From Agapanthus africanus (Eukaryota > Streptophyta > Magnoliopsida > Asparagales > Amaryllidaceae), in the NCBI GenBank assembly GCA_030015575.1, contig JASDDO010000014.1, positions 165,015,911 to 165,079,910 on the forward strand: a DNA stretch of 64,000 nucleotides, given 5' to 3'. Position 1 is the stretch's first letter. Each line of letters opens with the position of its first letter. Shown here one piece after another: positions 33,020 through 46,194 of the stretch. The notes under the pieces were generated by a model. It saw only the letters and a list, made by a program, of their open reading frames with translations, did not search any database and had not been told where the DNA came from. The position numbers were made by a program, and so were the translations under genes.

Positions 33020-36000
33020 TTAGCTCGGTCCAGCGACTGCACCTCTGATAATCGCCGTAATCTGGTGCATCTGCTCCTCGGTGCAATCCTGAGTCGTCAA
33101 AAACTCGACTAATAAAGGAGCGGATTATGCGGGGGTCTGAATGAGCTGTGGAGCTGTAAGAATGGTCTGCGCAACCGCAGCTGAGATAGTGGCTTGCGAA
33201 GCCGTAGCCGAAGGAGATGCATATGGAACCGCAGTCGAAGTAGCCTGCCGAATCTATAAAATTTTGTGTGTGTAATAAACGAGTAAGAACGGGGTATTAG
33301 ATTTTAATCGAATTCGTATCATTATCAGATTATTGCGAAACTGCGAATTTATATATGTTTTTTTGAGCTTCCACACGTTTTGTTGAAATTTATATATTAT
33401 GTATGAGAATTTATATATCTTGAAATTCCACACATTCAGGGCTATGTTTTTATACCCCAATCTAAGAATACTTAGGGATTTAGGCCTAGTTTAGGTATCT
33501 GGTTGGAAAACCGTAGTTTATTTTAATTAGATAGTTTTATGTAAGTATGATTAATCAAAACTAAGTTTACAACCAAATAAGCTCAGGCTACTAAAATTGC
33601 ATATGTTACTATCTATAATGTGATATAATATTTTACTATTAAGTAATATACGTATCAACATCTCCTTCAACTCCTCGACGGTGGTCTTCAAGACGGCAAC
33701 ATCATACTCCATACGTTGCTTACGGGGGTAAGAGAAGTAACCGCCGAAGTGGAGACCAGCTTCATATGGGCCCTGCTAGGACCCAGTCCCCAGCCTCTCT
33801 CCCAACCTCCGTGGTGCCCTCCATGTGCGGCATTTAGGACTGGGGTCAGTAGCATCGGATCGTTCTGCCCACTAAAATCGATCCCCGATATCTCCGCCTA
33901 CTCTACCACCCGCTCTTACACCCACATTAACCATTAAAATATAAGTATATCATTTAAATTTGAACTTATCAAAACAAAATTTTCATTCGAATTAGAATAA
34001 ATATTAACATTTATGCAATACTCCTGGGTAGCGGTGTCGGAGAATCGAAACTCGTCTATAGCGGGATCTGTCGAGGTGCCGTAGACGGTAAGATACGCGA
34101 TCAACACGCTCGGTGTACCACCCTATGCCAGGGTTTGAGCTCTCTACAATTCGCTAAAAATTTACACTTATTATAAAATAACTCTTAATATTGCATTATA
34201 TCAAAATAGATCTATTGTAATTTACAGATGCCTCCATGGCACGAGTAATGTTTCTCGAGCCACCTGTGTAAGTGGGGTGACCCATCTTCACCGATTTCCT
34301 ATTCTCCTTATTTTGATCGGCATGTTTTTGCACAACACGATCAGATTTAGTTTTCTAATTAAGTAACACAAAATAATAAATTATATACTAAATAATGAAT
34401 TACATTAAAATTACAAAGCTGTTTGCGCTTAGATTCATAATATTGGCACAAGAGAGGCCATGTATCTATATCGACTTTGGTAAAAGCCAGAGAATGTAGG
34501 AGAGCTGCTCTCTCTTCATCGGGGGTCGCCAGCCATACCAAATAGTAATCGATCTTCATCTCGTTCCTATTATATCGGACCTTAGATTGCATGTTCTTCA
34601 TGAGTCCCATGTAAAGAGCGTGAAGATCGAGCACTTTGTCAGGATGATCAGGGTCGGGTACAGGCTGAAAGTCGTAATCCAACTGCAAATACAAAAAAAT
34701 AATGTATTTAAATTACAAGTTTTAAATAATAATAAATTTACTTGATAAGTCAAATGAAAATATATATTAATACCTGATCCTGATGCCAAAAAAGGACAAA
34801 TGAGCGTCGGTGCTGATCGCCTCACTCAACGTGAAGTGGATACTTCTTTTGGATGCGGCTCTCATCCCCTATATACCGGCCGAATCTCTTGGCATAATCG
34901 CCAGTATAGTGATAATGGGGGTAAAGAAGAGGGGGAATGGTGCCCCCTAGCTCTATCGGGCCTCAGCCTATGGGACTGATTCGGACCTCGAGTCCCCCTC
35001 TTAGGATGGGGTTATCCTGCATCTACAAGAAATATCAAGACAAGCAATATTAAGACAAAACGGTATTAAAAAATCAAGGATTAACGAAAATTGAAGTGGG
35101 ATATATACCTCCGGGACAGCAGCACGAGCGTGAGCCCGGGCAGTAGGACAAACGGGACGATAGTTCCTTCGGCGAGGAACATCCGGTGATCCGGACGTAG
35201 ACGCATCCCCTCCAACTAGAAAATAAACATTGACGATATAATTACATGAATCTCATGGTTATTCTTAGAGGATATGTAAAATAAATAAATATTTTATATT
35301 TAAGAATACTAACCTGCAGACTGAGCGGAGGACACATGAGTGGCGGGAGTGGCCTCTATGCCAGATGTGGATGCACCATGTATAATTAGACAATTAAAAA
35401 TAGATTATATAAGTAATTGCAAAAGGAATGTGTATATCTATAATATAACATTCTAAATCAATATGCATGCAATATAGGATATATAAACATACTCGCAGGT
35501 GCGGTGGTGGCCTCTGCCCAGGATGTGGAGGCACCACCTACAGCTAGACAATCAAAAATTGATTATCTAACTAAGAGCAAAAAGAATGTGTGTGTATTTA
35601 TGATATAACATTCTAAATCAATATACATGCAATATAGGATATATAAATATACCCGCATGTGTGGTGGTGGCCTCTGCCCGGGATATGGAGGCACCACATA
35701 CAACTAGACAATCAAAAATTGATTATCTAAGTAAGAGCAAAAAGAATGTGTGTATATTTATGATATAACATTTTAAATAAATATGCATACATTATAAGAT
35801 ATAAAAACATACCTACAGGTGCGGTAATAGCCTCTGATTTTGATGTGGACGCACCACCTACAGCTAGACAATTAAAATTGACTATATAAGTAATTTTAAA
35901 ATAAATATGCACGTATATCTATAATATTACATTCAAAATGAATATGCATGCAATATACCTGAAGGTGTAGCAAAGTCCACACGGAAGAACTCATCCGAAG

Positions 36001-36139
36001 GGGATACGGATCGAGGTGCAAGACCAGCCCTCTGGAGCTCCCTACGTAGCTCCCCGGGCGGCAGAACCGCTTTGCCTTTGCCTCTTCCTCTGCCGCGGCT
36101 GGTGCTCCTGCTGCCCCTCGCTGCTCCGGGCGTCGTCAT
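33020..36139 (-). pseudogene. CACTA second gene, TNPA-like / plant transposase Ptta/En/Spm family (Transposase_24 type), multi-exon
   Basis: In En/Spm elements the accessory protein binds subterminal repeats and works with the TNP2 transposase. The first exon (36139 to about 35959) encodes an Arg/Gly-rich start (SRGRGRGKGKAVLPPGELRR) and ends at a GTATAT donor. Micro-exons follow (35330-35890). A core exon (about 34694-34430) encodes ALYMGLMKNMQSKVRYNRNE and WLATPDEERAALLHSL. The next exon (about 34330-34215) carries NKENRKSVKMGHPTYTGGSR, the family signature. Later exons give a GTPSVLIAYL stretch (stop TAG just before it), a coiled-coil-like VAVLKTTVEELKEML (about 33700-33650) and a tail ending VAGPS at the TAA 33020-33022, with one in-frame TAA near 33126. 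Exon limits are estimates. It lies 85 nt downstream of the TNP2 stop. Confidence 0.7.
35330..35890 (-). repeat. Tandem array of a 45-nt micro-exon plus intron (about 160-bp unit, four copies)
   Basis: Units near 35340, 35500, 35660 and 35820. On the minus strand each has an acceptor-like CTGTAG, a roughly 45-nt segment coding a GGASTSWAEATTAPA-like peptide and a GTATGT-like donor, then about 115 nt of AT-rich intron. The copy at 35813-35857 is exactly 45 nt between AG and GT. The unit at 35340 is longer and more diverged. Confidence 0.75.
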
Positions 36140-36224
36140 CAGACCTAGAAAAGAGTATAATCATTACATATGCATGCAATATATGTATAGATTGTAGAAA
36201 TGTGAAGTAATAATATAAAATTAC

Positions 36225-39200
36225 TTATAACCTTTTTCGTTTCGTAGACGCATTAGACATATCTACTTGGATTTCATCATCGATATCATTTCTAACCCAC
36301 GTAACTTCACGATCAGCCGAAGACAACACATCTTTTGAAACAGACGGTCAGAGCATTCTAAGTCTTCTCTTTTATTCATTCTCATCGTTGTCCTCCATAC
36401 GATCCTCGAATTCTGGGACATCGTAAACATTCCTGGGTTTCTAACGGCATACAACACTCCATCCCGGATGCACTGTGATTAGTATATTTGAAATGCTTGG
36501 ATCAGAAAGATAAATGGATCGTCCTGACCGTAAAATCGAAGTGTGTTCATACTAGTCAATTCATATTCATCTTTCCAAGTCCCGAGATTGTTTCTCCACT
36601 TATACGTATCAGTTCGTGTATCGTACCAAATACACTGAAATATATAAAACGGTTCTGATCATCTGAGATATTGGATGCCAAGTATGCAATTTAAGTATCC
36701 ATAATAAATCACACCATCCGATCCTACCGTCGCAATCCCATTATTCTGAGTGGTTTGAGATATTTTTATATTCTTAACTTCAAATTTGTATCCAAGGACA
36801 CCGAATCCTTTATAATATGCAACCTTCATGCTAGGAAACTGAGCTAAACATCTTGAATCTCTCTTTGATGATGCAAACAAGTTCGGATCGTGGATCTGAC
36901 AAAACAAATTTTACGGCAAATACATAGTGATATAAGTTTAGATTAAGACTGGTAGCAATAACATATTATTCGAATAACTTACATGATCTGCAACCCAATC
37001 ACAAAAATTATCTTGATTATATTTTTCCAATCGTTCATCATTCCAATCAGGATGCCCCTCACATATCTTATCAATATGAATTCTGTTATCAATAATAAAT
37101 TATGATATTAATATTATATCATTTCATACACACAAACATAAATATAAAAATTAATCCAAAAAAACTTACTCTCTAATTTTTTCAAGATATACGCTATTGA
37201 GAAGGATAAACCGATATATCTTGTTGATAAACATAGTGTCTACTCTCTTATAATCTGCTTTACCATATGGCCCGTCCTGAATTCTCCGAGACCGGTTAAG
37301 TTTCGTCTCTATGTTCTCGTCCAGATAGCGGGAACAAAATGTGGTTACTTCATTTAGAAGATAATCTTGCATGATAGACCCCTCTAGTCGATTTCTACTG
37401 CGTATATACTCTTTTAGAGTGTAGAGATATCTAAAGAAAAACATGTTAAATAAATAAATATGGGCATATAGGACAACAACAATTTTACAAAATGCGTAAA
37501 ACGAAAAATTCAACGTACCTTTCGACGGGATGCATCCATCGATATTGTACCGGTCCGGCAAACTTAAGCTCGGTTGCAAGATGAACCGGCAGGTGTATTA
37601 TGATATCGAAAAACGACGACGGGAAAATATGCTCAAGCTTGCAAAGTATCAATGAAATAGAATTTTCTAGATTCTCCAGCGTCATAACATCCAAGGTTTT
37701 AACGCAAAATTCTCTAAAAAAGCAACAAAAGTCATTAATTATTAGACTAACCAATTCGGGAAGGGAAGTCCTAAGGTCTAATGGGAGAAGGTGCTCCATA
37801 ATAACATGGTGATCATGATTTTTCAGCCCATCGATCTTTCCTTTCACAATTTTTATCTTCTTGCTAAATGATCCTGAGAAATCTGTGGGAAATTTCAAAT
37901 TATGCAACACCTGCAGGAACCTGTTCTTCTCCAGTTGTGACATATGATACGTGGCATTAAGAAGTACAAACTTGCCTGGTTTACCTACTATCAGTTTAGG
38001 ATGTAATTCACTTCTAATTTCCCGGTCTTGAAGATCCATCAGAGCACGGAGGTTGTCTTTCGATTTTCAGTCTTTACAAAAAAGCAAGTTGAGTACGTGC
38101 TTGGATACTCCCTTCTCTATGTGCATGACGTCCAGACAATGACATACTAAATTTTTTGATCGGTACGGAAGCTCATAGAAAATGATTAACTTGTTCCAGT
38201 AGGTTGGTTTGACTTGTTTTGCCGGATCTATCCCGAAGGTCATATTATTGTAACCATCCCACTGAGCAATCACGTCCTCTCCGGACAATGAGGCTGGAGG
38301 CCCAAGAAGCTCCTGATGACCATTAAAATGAGCAACGTCTAACCTGTAGGGATGGTCTAGTGGCAGAAAACGCCGATGACCACAATAATAAACCTTCCTG
38401 CTAAAATTCTACAATTTCGATGTTGTATCTTGATGGCAATAAGGGCATGCTTTGTGATCATGTATGGACCAACCTCATAGCATTCCATATGCAAGAAAGT
38501 CATTAATTGTCCACATTAAAACCACACGCATTGTGAAGTTTGTATCCGCGTTTGCATCGTAAGTCTCTACACCATCAATGAATAAATATTTTAACTCATC
38601 GATCAGAGATCGGAGATAGAAGACGATATTGTTTCCCGGTGAGTTTGGTCCATCAATAAGAAGATGCATCATAAAGTAGGATTGATCCAATAACCAACCA
38701 AAGTGATAGATTATAAACTATTATTACAACGGGCCATGTGTTGCGGCTTCCAGTCATATAATTGAATGGGCAGAAGCCATCACTAGCTAGTCCGACCTGA
38801 TATTGCGAGGATCATTACTGAATATTTGGTGCTTTCTATTGAAATCCTTCCATGCCGGCGAATCACTTGGATGACTCATTTTTCTATCTTTGCTTGGAGC
38901 AGCATGGTGATGCCAAATCATTGCCTCGGCTGTTTTCTTGCACCTGAATAGCTTCAGCAGCCTCTGTGTTATGGGAAAGTATCGTGCTATCTTGACAGGC
39001 ATATCGGGCCTCTTATCAGATTCTTTCGGTTTATACCTGAACTCTCCGCATGTTGGAGACTCTTTCAAATCTGAATTCTTTTTCCGGTATAACACGCAAT
39101 CTTTGGGACATGCATGAATTTTCTCACAGCTCAGACCCAAATCAGACATCATCTTCTGAGCTTCGTACCAGCTGTCGAGCACGTTATTTCCCGGGGGTAT

Positions 39201-39718
39201 AGAATCTTTCAGGAACTTCAGAAGCATCATGAATGACTTGTTACTTCATCCATTTAAGCACTTAATCTGGAAATGTTGTACGAACCATGATAGAGTGGAA
39301 TACTTTGCATTCTCATAAATTGGTCTTCTAGCATCATTCATGAACTTTTCATACTTATCTGCACGCGGTCCTTGACAGGATGGAATCCCATCTTCGGTAG
39401 GAATACTATCACCAAGGGCAGCCTCTACCATATCCTCTATTCTTTCTCCTGGAAGAAATTATCGTCTTCTTCTTCTTCCGCCGCATTTCCGCCTTCTCCT
39501 TCTTCTTCTGCCGCATTACCATCTTTTTCTTGTCCTTCCCCGTAATATAGCCAAGTTGTATAAAGTCTAGTAAAACCATGTTTAACGATGTTAAGCGCTA
39601 CGATTTCTATCTTCTGCAAGAACTTATTCCCACATCTATCGCACGAACAGAGAATTTTCTCTAACACGATCTTATTATGTGCGCATGCAAATTCAATGAA
39701 AGCAGCAACTCCTGCGAC
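36225..39718 (-). pseudogene. CACTA transposase TNP2 family, main part
   Basis: The catalytic transposase of a CACTA element. Following the strand: rest of the N-terminal transposase-associated domain (GVAAFIEFACAHNKI, CSCDRCGNKF, GFTRLYTTWLYYGEG), an acidic linker, then the tnp2 domain (SWYEAQKMMSDLGLSCEKIH, IARYFPITQRLLKLFR, RKMSHPSDSPAWKDFNRKH, CLDVMHIEKGVSKHVLNLLF). Next comes a DUF4218-like region (HDHHVIMEHLLPLDLR, SLILCKLEHIFPSSFFDI, QYRWMHPVERY), then LEGSIMQDYLLNEVTTFCSRYL and a DUF4216-like tail (GVIYYGYL), ending NASTKRKRL at the TAA 36225-36227. Introns split the 3' half. Damage: a frameshift near 39437, TGA for Trp near 39242, and frameshifts near 38790 and 38700. The start lies beyond the H insertion, at 48480. 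Confidence 0.88.
39714..39718. repeat. Target site duplication GCGAC, left copy (H3/H4 element)
   Basis: GCGAC before TGTTCCC of H3; the right copy is GCGAT at 48404-48408, one transition apart. Removing one copy joins the two TNP2 parts in frame. Confidence 0.8.
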
Positions 39719-42184
39719 TGTTCCCACCAAAATTTTTGGCAAAGAGCTATTTGTTCCCTTATAAAAAAAGGGAAGAGGAAAAGAATCCTCATAGTTTGGT
39801 ATCACGTGTTAAACATGTGGGCGTTTATATACAAAGTATATAAGCGCTGAAAACAAATAACTAAGGGTCAAATTGGCCTCACGTGTTAAACACGTGAGCG
39901 CTCATATATAAAGCATATGAGCACTGAATAAAATAAACTTAAAGGCTAAAGTGGCCTCACATGTTAAACACGTGAGCGCTCGTATGCAAAGCATATAAAC
40001 GCTGAAAACAAATAACTAAGAGTCAAACTGGCCTCACATGTTAAACACGTGAGCGCTCATATGCAAAGTATATGAGCGCTGAACACAAATAACCAATGTC
40101 CAAACATGCCTCACGTGTTAAACACGTGAGAGCTCATATGCAAAGCATATGAGCACTAAAAATAAACAAAATAAAACCCACACTAGGGGTCACGTGTTAA
40201 ACACGTGAGTTCTCTTGCCGCATTCTTTGGCAGCGCTCACATGCAAAGCATGTAAGCGCCCCTATTTAAAATGATCCCATCTGATAGAATTAAATTCAAT
40301 TTGGGAAATATTTTCCTTGATCTTTCTAATATGGAGAGATCTTTTTCTAACAGAGAATCTTTGATTTAAAATCCAATGGTGATAAATATCACCAATTAAA
40401 CTATCTGATAGAATTAAATTCTATGTGGGAAATATTTCTCTGGTCTTTCTCAAACTAGAAAGATCTTCTCAGTTAAACAGATGACCCTTGGATAAAAAAT
40501 CCAACGGTGATTATAAAATCACCCATCAATTATTTGAAAGAATAAAATTCTATCTTAGAAAAACATATTCTTAATCTTGTTAAACTAACAAGATATTCAT
40601 ATGATAGAATAAAATTCTGATCTTGTTAAACTAACAAGATATTCATATTATAAAATAAAATTCTAACAAGATATTCAAATTATAAAATAAAATTCTACGT
40701 TAGGAAAATATCTTCCTAATTTTGTTAAAATAACAAGATATTAATATGATAGAATAAAATTCTAATCTTGTTAAAATAACAAGATATTAATAAAATAAAA
40801 TAAAATTCTAATCTTGTTAAACTAACAAGATATTTATATGATAGAATAAAATTCTATCTTAAGAAAATATTTCCTAATCTTGTAAAACAAATAAGAAATC
40901 TTCTCTGTTAAACAGAGAGTCTTTGGATTAAAAATCCAATGGTGAATAAAATTCACCGATTAATCTAAAAGATCATTTTGATTGATTATAAAATCAATCA
41001 TGATCTCTCAATGAGAGATTTTCTCAACAAATTGATTCCTTTCTTTCTTCTACAAATAGGAACAAAGAGATGACAAAAAGGAGAAAAGAAAAGAGGAAAA
41101 CCCCCATAAACTTCTGTAAAAATACAGAAGGCTCTTAAAACAACAGAGAATTTAATTATCTCAAAGAAGAAAATTTCCCTCTTAAAAACCTTAAGTAGAG
41201 AAAAAAGAAGAGATCAAAAAACATCTCCTTTACCTATTAAAAGGGTTTAACCCTTCTCAAAGAACTTAGTTTTTTCTCTGGATCTAAGATCCACAAGACA
41301 AGTCTCCCACAAGTTGAGAATTTAATTCTCATCAGGAAGATCTTGTTCTTGAGAATCAAAAATTCAGGGAAGAACATGGATACAAGAATATGTAGAAGAT
41401 GGAGTTCATAATACTCCGGGAACTTAGTTCCTTCAAATCAAGAACTTAGTTCTTAAAAGAACCTGATCCCAGATCCTCAAAATAGTGATCTTGGTGATTC
41501 TTAATGGTCAAAACACCATTAAAAGAGGTTTGACCTCTCTGAAAACATGAACATGGAAAACATGGAGTTCATAATACTCCAGAAATTTAGTTCTTTCAAA
41601 TCAAGAATTTAGTTCTTAAAGAACATGATCCCAGATCCTCAAAATAATGATCTTGGTGATCGTTAATGGTTAAAATACCATTAACAGAGATTTAAGTTCT
41701 ATAAAAATATCAACAGAGATTAAATCTCCGAAAACATAGCGCCTCACGTGAAACACAAGTGAGTACCGGAAAAATTTAGTGCTTAGCACTATAGGAGCGC
41801 CTCACGTGAAATACACGTGAGCACCACAAAAGTTAGTGCTTAGCACTATTGGAGCGCCTCACGTGATATACATGTAAGCGCTATATGCAGCTGAGTGCTT
41901 AACACTGCTGGGTGTTACAGAAACCCAATCTTAGCCCAAATTGGCTAAGCTTATATTCATGATATCCAAACTGATATCCAAACTGATCTTAGTCTCAAAC
42001 ATGACTAATGATCTCTCATTGATGATATCCAAAATAATATTCATCCCATATCTCCTAACATAATTTTAGTCTCAAATAAGGCTAATGATTTTTAGATGAT
42101 CCACCATGATCTTTTCCCTCAAATATGGGATTTGGTTCAAGGGTACATCTCTCCACAACTCTGATATATGTCGTTGTAATTCCT
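39719..42184 (+). mobile_element. H3: 5' LTR (first 2466 bp) of an H element inserted in TNP2
   Basis: Starts TGTTCCCACC inside TNP2 codons and matches H4 from 44886 to about 47315 throughout. CACGTG palindromes lie at 39803-40230 and 41745-41890. Between them is a chain of AGAATTAAATTCT, GGTGATAAATATCACC, CTTGTTAAACTAACAAG and similar palindromes. The TATA position reads TACAAATA (41051-41058, one change from H4). It stops at 42184 against copia RNase H; the last about 1.05 kb of the LTR is missing. Confidence 0.83.
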
Positions 42185-42764
42185 GGGGAGAAATACTGGA
42201 CAGCTGTGAAGAACATTTTTAAGCACTTGAGAAGGACTAAAGAGATGTTCTTGGTGTATGGTAACAGTGAACTCCAGGTGGAGTCCTTTACCGATTCGAG
42301 CTTCCAGAGTGATAAGGACGACAGTAAGTCGGTCTCGGGTTTTGTCTTCACCCTTATTAGAGGGACGGTATGTTGAAAGAGTTCCAAGTTAGATACCGTA
42401 GCAGACCCGACGATGAAGGCTGAATACATCGCTACCAACGATACTGCCATAGAGGCTGTCAAGATGAAGAAGTTCATGAAATGAACTTGGTGAGGTTCCA
42501 TCCATTGAGCATCCAATACCTGTGTATTGTGATAACAATGGAGCTGTGACTTTGACCAAGGAACCTCGGTCCCATCAATGATCCAGAAATATTCTTAAGC
42601 GGTATCACCTGATCAGGGTGATAGTAGATCGCCGGGAGATCGAGATTAGGAGAGTTGACATTGAGGATAACACAGCAGTTCCACTCACCAAGGCCCTCCC
42701 CTAGATGCTACTCGAGAGACTTTATGGGATGTTGGGTATGAGATACTACAACAACTGGCCTTAG
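42185..42764 (+). pseudogene. Copia RNase H, 3' end of pol (copia-C)
   Basis: RNase H degrades the RNA strand during reverse transcription. Visible: YWTAVKNIFKHLRRTKEM, ESFTDSSFQSDKDDSKSVSG, MKAEYIATNDTAIEAV, VYCDNNGAVTLTKEPRSHQ, ILKRYHLIR and VPLTKALP, ending at NNWP and the TAG 42762-42764. Family-conserved Asp, Glu and Asp positions are present. TGA replaces Trp near 42374, one extra A shifts the frame near 42478, TGA replaces Arg near 42579 and TAG follows ALP near 42702. Upstream pol is missing: the sequence starts abruptly at the junction with H3. Confidence 0.9.
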
Positions 42765-42767
42765 TGC

Positions 42768-42778
42768 AAGTGGGAGAT
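42768..42778 (+). other. Polypurine tract of copia-C
   Basis: CAAGTGGGAGAT-type tract directly before the TG of LTR-C, matching Copia-A and Copia-B. Confidence 0.85.
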
Positions 42779-44128
42779 TGTTAGTGATATGTATGCCCTA
42801 AAGGCCATTATTGTATGATATAGTGGATGCTTGGACATATATATGGAAGACTTTCTTACTCAACATGATAGTATGCTATATGGTTTCCTTGGTATTATTA
42901 TACCGTCTCTCATATACATGTTGATAAAGCCCTTAGGATGTAGGCTTGACTACCAGGACTCTAATGCGGATAATACTACTGGGACCTGGGTAGTCCATAA
43001 GCACATCCTTCAATTGTTCCTAGTCGAAGGAATATCGAGACATGGCATCGATATTCCATAGTAGACTAGTTTGTACGTTTCTTGACCCTGTATGGGGCGA
43101 TGGTTGATCCCATATCCATTGGTGTTTGACATCAAAGATTGTACACAGGTGCTCATTAGAGAATGGGTACACCGAACAGGATACGCCGAGACTCCTAGAT
43201 GGTACTATTCCTATCGTCAGATAGCAGTTCTCTGGTGACACTGGTACAGGTTAGTCTGTAGACCCGAGATCGTCAAAGAGTCTTATGTGTCCCCCACTGT
43301 GCTTTGATTTCCTCCGTACCACGGCTCAAAGGAGTCGTGCAAACAGTTGGATTTTGGGTACAGTCACGAATCACATGGAGGCAATGAGCGATAGGAGGGG
43401 TTTTGTCTCTCCCGGTATTGGAAGTTGATATTGTGCTATGCTCAATTGGCTATAACTGGAAGTCCCTGGCTAGGGCTGTTGATGAGATTTACTGGTAAGT
43501 GTTATCAGTAGATTCTCGAACCGTTATTGGCCTTACATCGGCATGATTTATCAAGTTATTGAGGTCTGGCGATTCCACCCCCAGACTCGATATGCGACAT
43601 ATCAGACGAAGAGATCGGACTGTATGGTAAGTGTTACCTATAGGCTTCATGGGAGTTTGGACAAGCTTGGTTGTTGATCTTCTAATCGCTTAATACCTGA
43701 GTAGCCGTTACGTTCAGTTAGTACCGCTGACGGCTTGTGGATGACTGACGTGATCATCATCTACTGCTGGTGTATTGATGAGTCTTTAGAGTCCTACACA
43801 GAAGTTTTCTGGTTCAAGCGAAACTAAGTAGGGCACATATGTTGATATGTGCGGGGGCCTGATTAAATACGAGTATGTGATACCGTATTCTAATCTGGAA
43901 GTTATCCGATATCAGTTAGGTTATATGTGATATAACCGGATTATCGAATCAATAGTTGATTTAATAATGTGATATACAGATAAATGATATTAGTATGTTA
44001 TATGTGATATAACCGGATTATTAAATCAAGTGTTGATTTAATAATATGATATATATTATATTTGATATAATTATATCTTAACTAATATTATTGCGCACTA
44101 ATTATTTTGTTATATATATATGTGTGTG

Positions 44129-44166
<38 letters not shown>

Positions 44167-44880
44167 CAAGCATGGGTTGATTTTCTATTTATTGGAAATA
44201 GAAAATGTGAGGTGGAAAATGAGAGCATGGAGAGAAGCATGGCTTGATGATTATTTTATTCATCTCACTACACTATTGAAGCATGGTTACAATTGAATAT
44301 TGATTTAATTGGTTTCCTTCAATTATGTGTAAGATAGAAAAAAGCCATTCTTTACTTGCATCTTCAACACTTGTGTTTTTCTTGAGTTGAGCTTATATGC
44401 TCTCTAGCTCTCTCCTCATTCTTCACCTCCACCTCCAAGCTCAAACCCTCACATGAGTTGTGAATCCTTGAGCTTGTGAGAACCCTAGTGAGAAAAAAAA
44501 CCCTACTTCACCATCCTATACTTCATTAGCACTCCAGTATAGTGTGTTTCCTTCACTAAAGAGTTTAGTGAAGAGGTAGGTTGGATTGGCGGACTACGGG
44601 TGGATCATCTTCGGCACGAAGGTCATCGGAGGAAGCTTGCACATTCTTCAAGTGGAGCCTAGTGGAGTCACGTGGACTACTACCCGGAGCATTAGAAGAG
44701 AATGACACGGTCATCAAAGGTTGTAGCCTCCTTCCCTTCTATTAGTTTTGTCATATCATCATAGGAAACCCTAATTATTCTATTTAAGATCTTGGTTAGT
44801 GTTCGTTAGCACCCAAAATTTTTAAAATTGCATGTGTGATGCCCGTTTAAACCCCATCGCGGTGCTAGTATACACTTTCA
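42779..44880 (+). mobile_element. 3' LTR of copia-C (2102 bp)
   Basis: Starts TGTTAGTGATATGTATGCCC and ends TATACACTTTCA. It shares order and sequence with LTR-2 and the copia-1 LTR (inverted), including the block at 43640-43820 and GGTGGATCATCTTCGGCA at 44600. A (TA)n run lies at about 44136-44163. It is followed by GCATT, which is the H polypurine-tract end, then H4. Confidence 0.85.
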
Positions 44881-46186
44881 GCATTTGTTCCCGCCAAAAA
44901 TTTTGGCAAAGAGCTATTTATTCCCTTGTAAAAAAAGGAAAGAGGAAAAGAATTCTCATAGTTTGGCATCACGTATTAAACACGTCGGTGCTTATATGCA
45001 AAGCATATAAGCGCTGATAACAAATAACCAAGGGTCAAATTAGCCTCACGTGTTAAACACGTGAGCGCTCATATACAAAGCATATGAGCGCTGAATAAAA
45101 TAAACTTAAATGCCAAACCGGCCTACACGTGAGCGCTCATATGCAAAGCATATAAACGTCGAAAACAAATAACTAAGGGCCAAACTGGCCTCACATGTTA
45201 AACACGTGAGCGCTCATATGCAAAGCATATGAGCGCTGAGTATAAATAACCAATAGCCAAACAAGCCTCACCTGTTAAACACGTGAGCGCCCATATGCAA
45301 GGCATATGAGCACTGAAAGTAAACAGGCTAAAACCCACACTAGGGTTCACGTGTTAAACACGTCAGTTCTCTTGTCGCATTCTTTGGCAGCGCTCATATG
45401 CAAAACATGTGAGCGCCCCAATTTAAAATGTTCCCATCTGATAGAATTAAATTCTATTTAAGAAATATTTTCCCTGATCTTTCTAATATAGAGAGATTTT
45501 TTTCTAACAGAGAATCTTGGATTTAAAATCCAATGGTGATAAAATATCACCAATTAAACCATCTGATAGAATTAAATTCTATGTGGGAAATATTTTCCTG
45601 ATCTTTCTCAAACTAGAAAGATCTTGGATAAAAAATTCAACGGTGATTATAAAATCACCCATCGATCATTTGATAGAATAAAATTCTATCTTAGGAAAAT
45701 ATATTCCTAATCTTGTTAAACTAACAAGATATTCATATGATAGAATAAAATTATGATCTTGTTAAACTAACAAGATATTCATATGATAAAATATAATTCT
45801 AACAAGATATTCCTATTATAAAATAAAATTCTATGTTAAGAAAATATCTTCCTAATCTTGTTAAAATAACAAGATATTAATATGATAGAATAAAATTCTA
45901 ATCTTGTTAAAATAACAAGATATTAATAAAATAAAATAAAATTCTAATCTTGTTAAACTAACAAGATATTTATATGATATAATAAAATTCTATCTTAGGA
46001 AAACATTTCCTAATCTTGTAAAACAAACAAGAAATCTTCTCTGTTAAACAGAGAGTCTTTGGATTAAAAATCAAATGGTGAATAAAATTCACCGATTGAT
46101 CTAAAAGATCATTTTGATTGATAATAAAATCAATCATGATCTCTCAATGAGAGATTTTCTTAAAAAATTGATTCTTTTCTTTCTCC

Positions 46187-46194
46187 TATAAATA
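46187..46194 (+). promoter_or_regulatory. TATA box of the H4 LTR
   Basis: TATAAATA inside the palindrome CTCCTATAAATAGGAG, 1301 nt into the LTR. Confidence 0.55.

Noticed and set aside
39719-42184. Large number of regular palindromes taken as a CRISPR or rho-independent terminator cluster
   Set aside because: Plant retroelement context; palindromes differ from each other and lack spacers, and no T-run terminator logic applies.
42082-42516. 144-codon minus-strand frame
   Set aside because: Antisense to the copia-C RNase H pseudogene; no motifs of its own.
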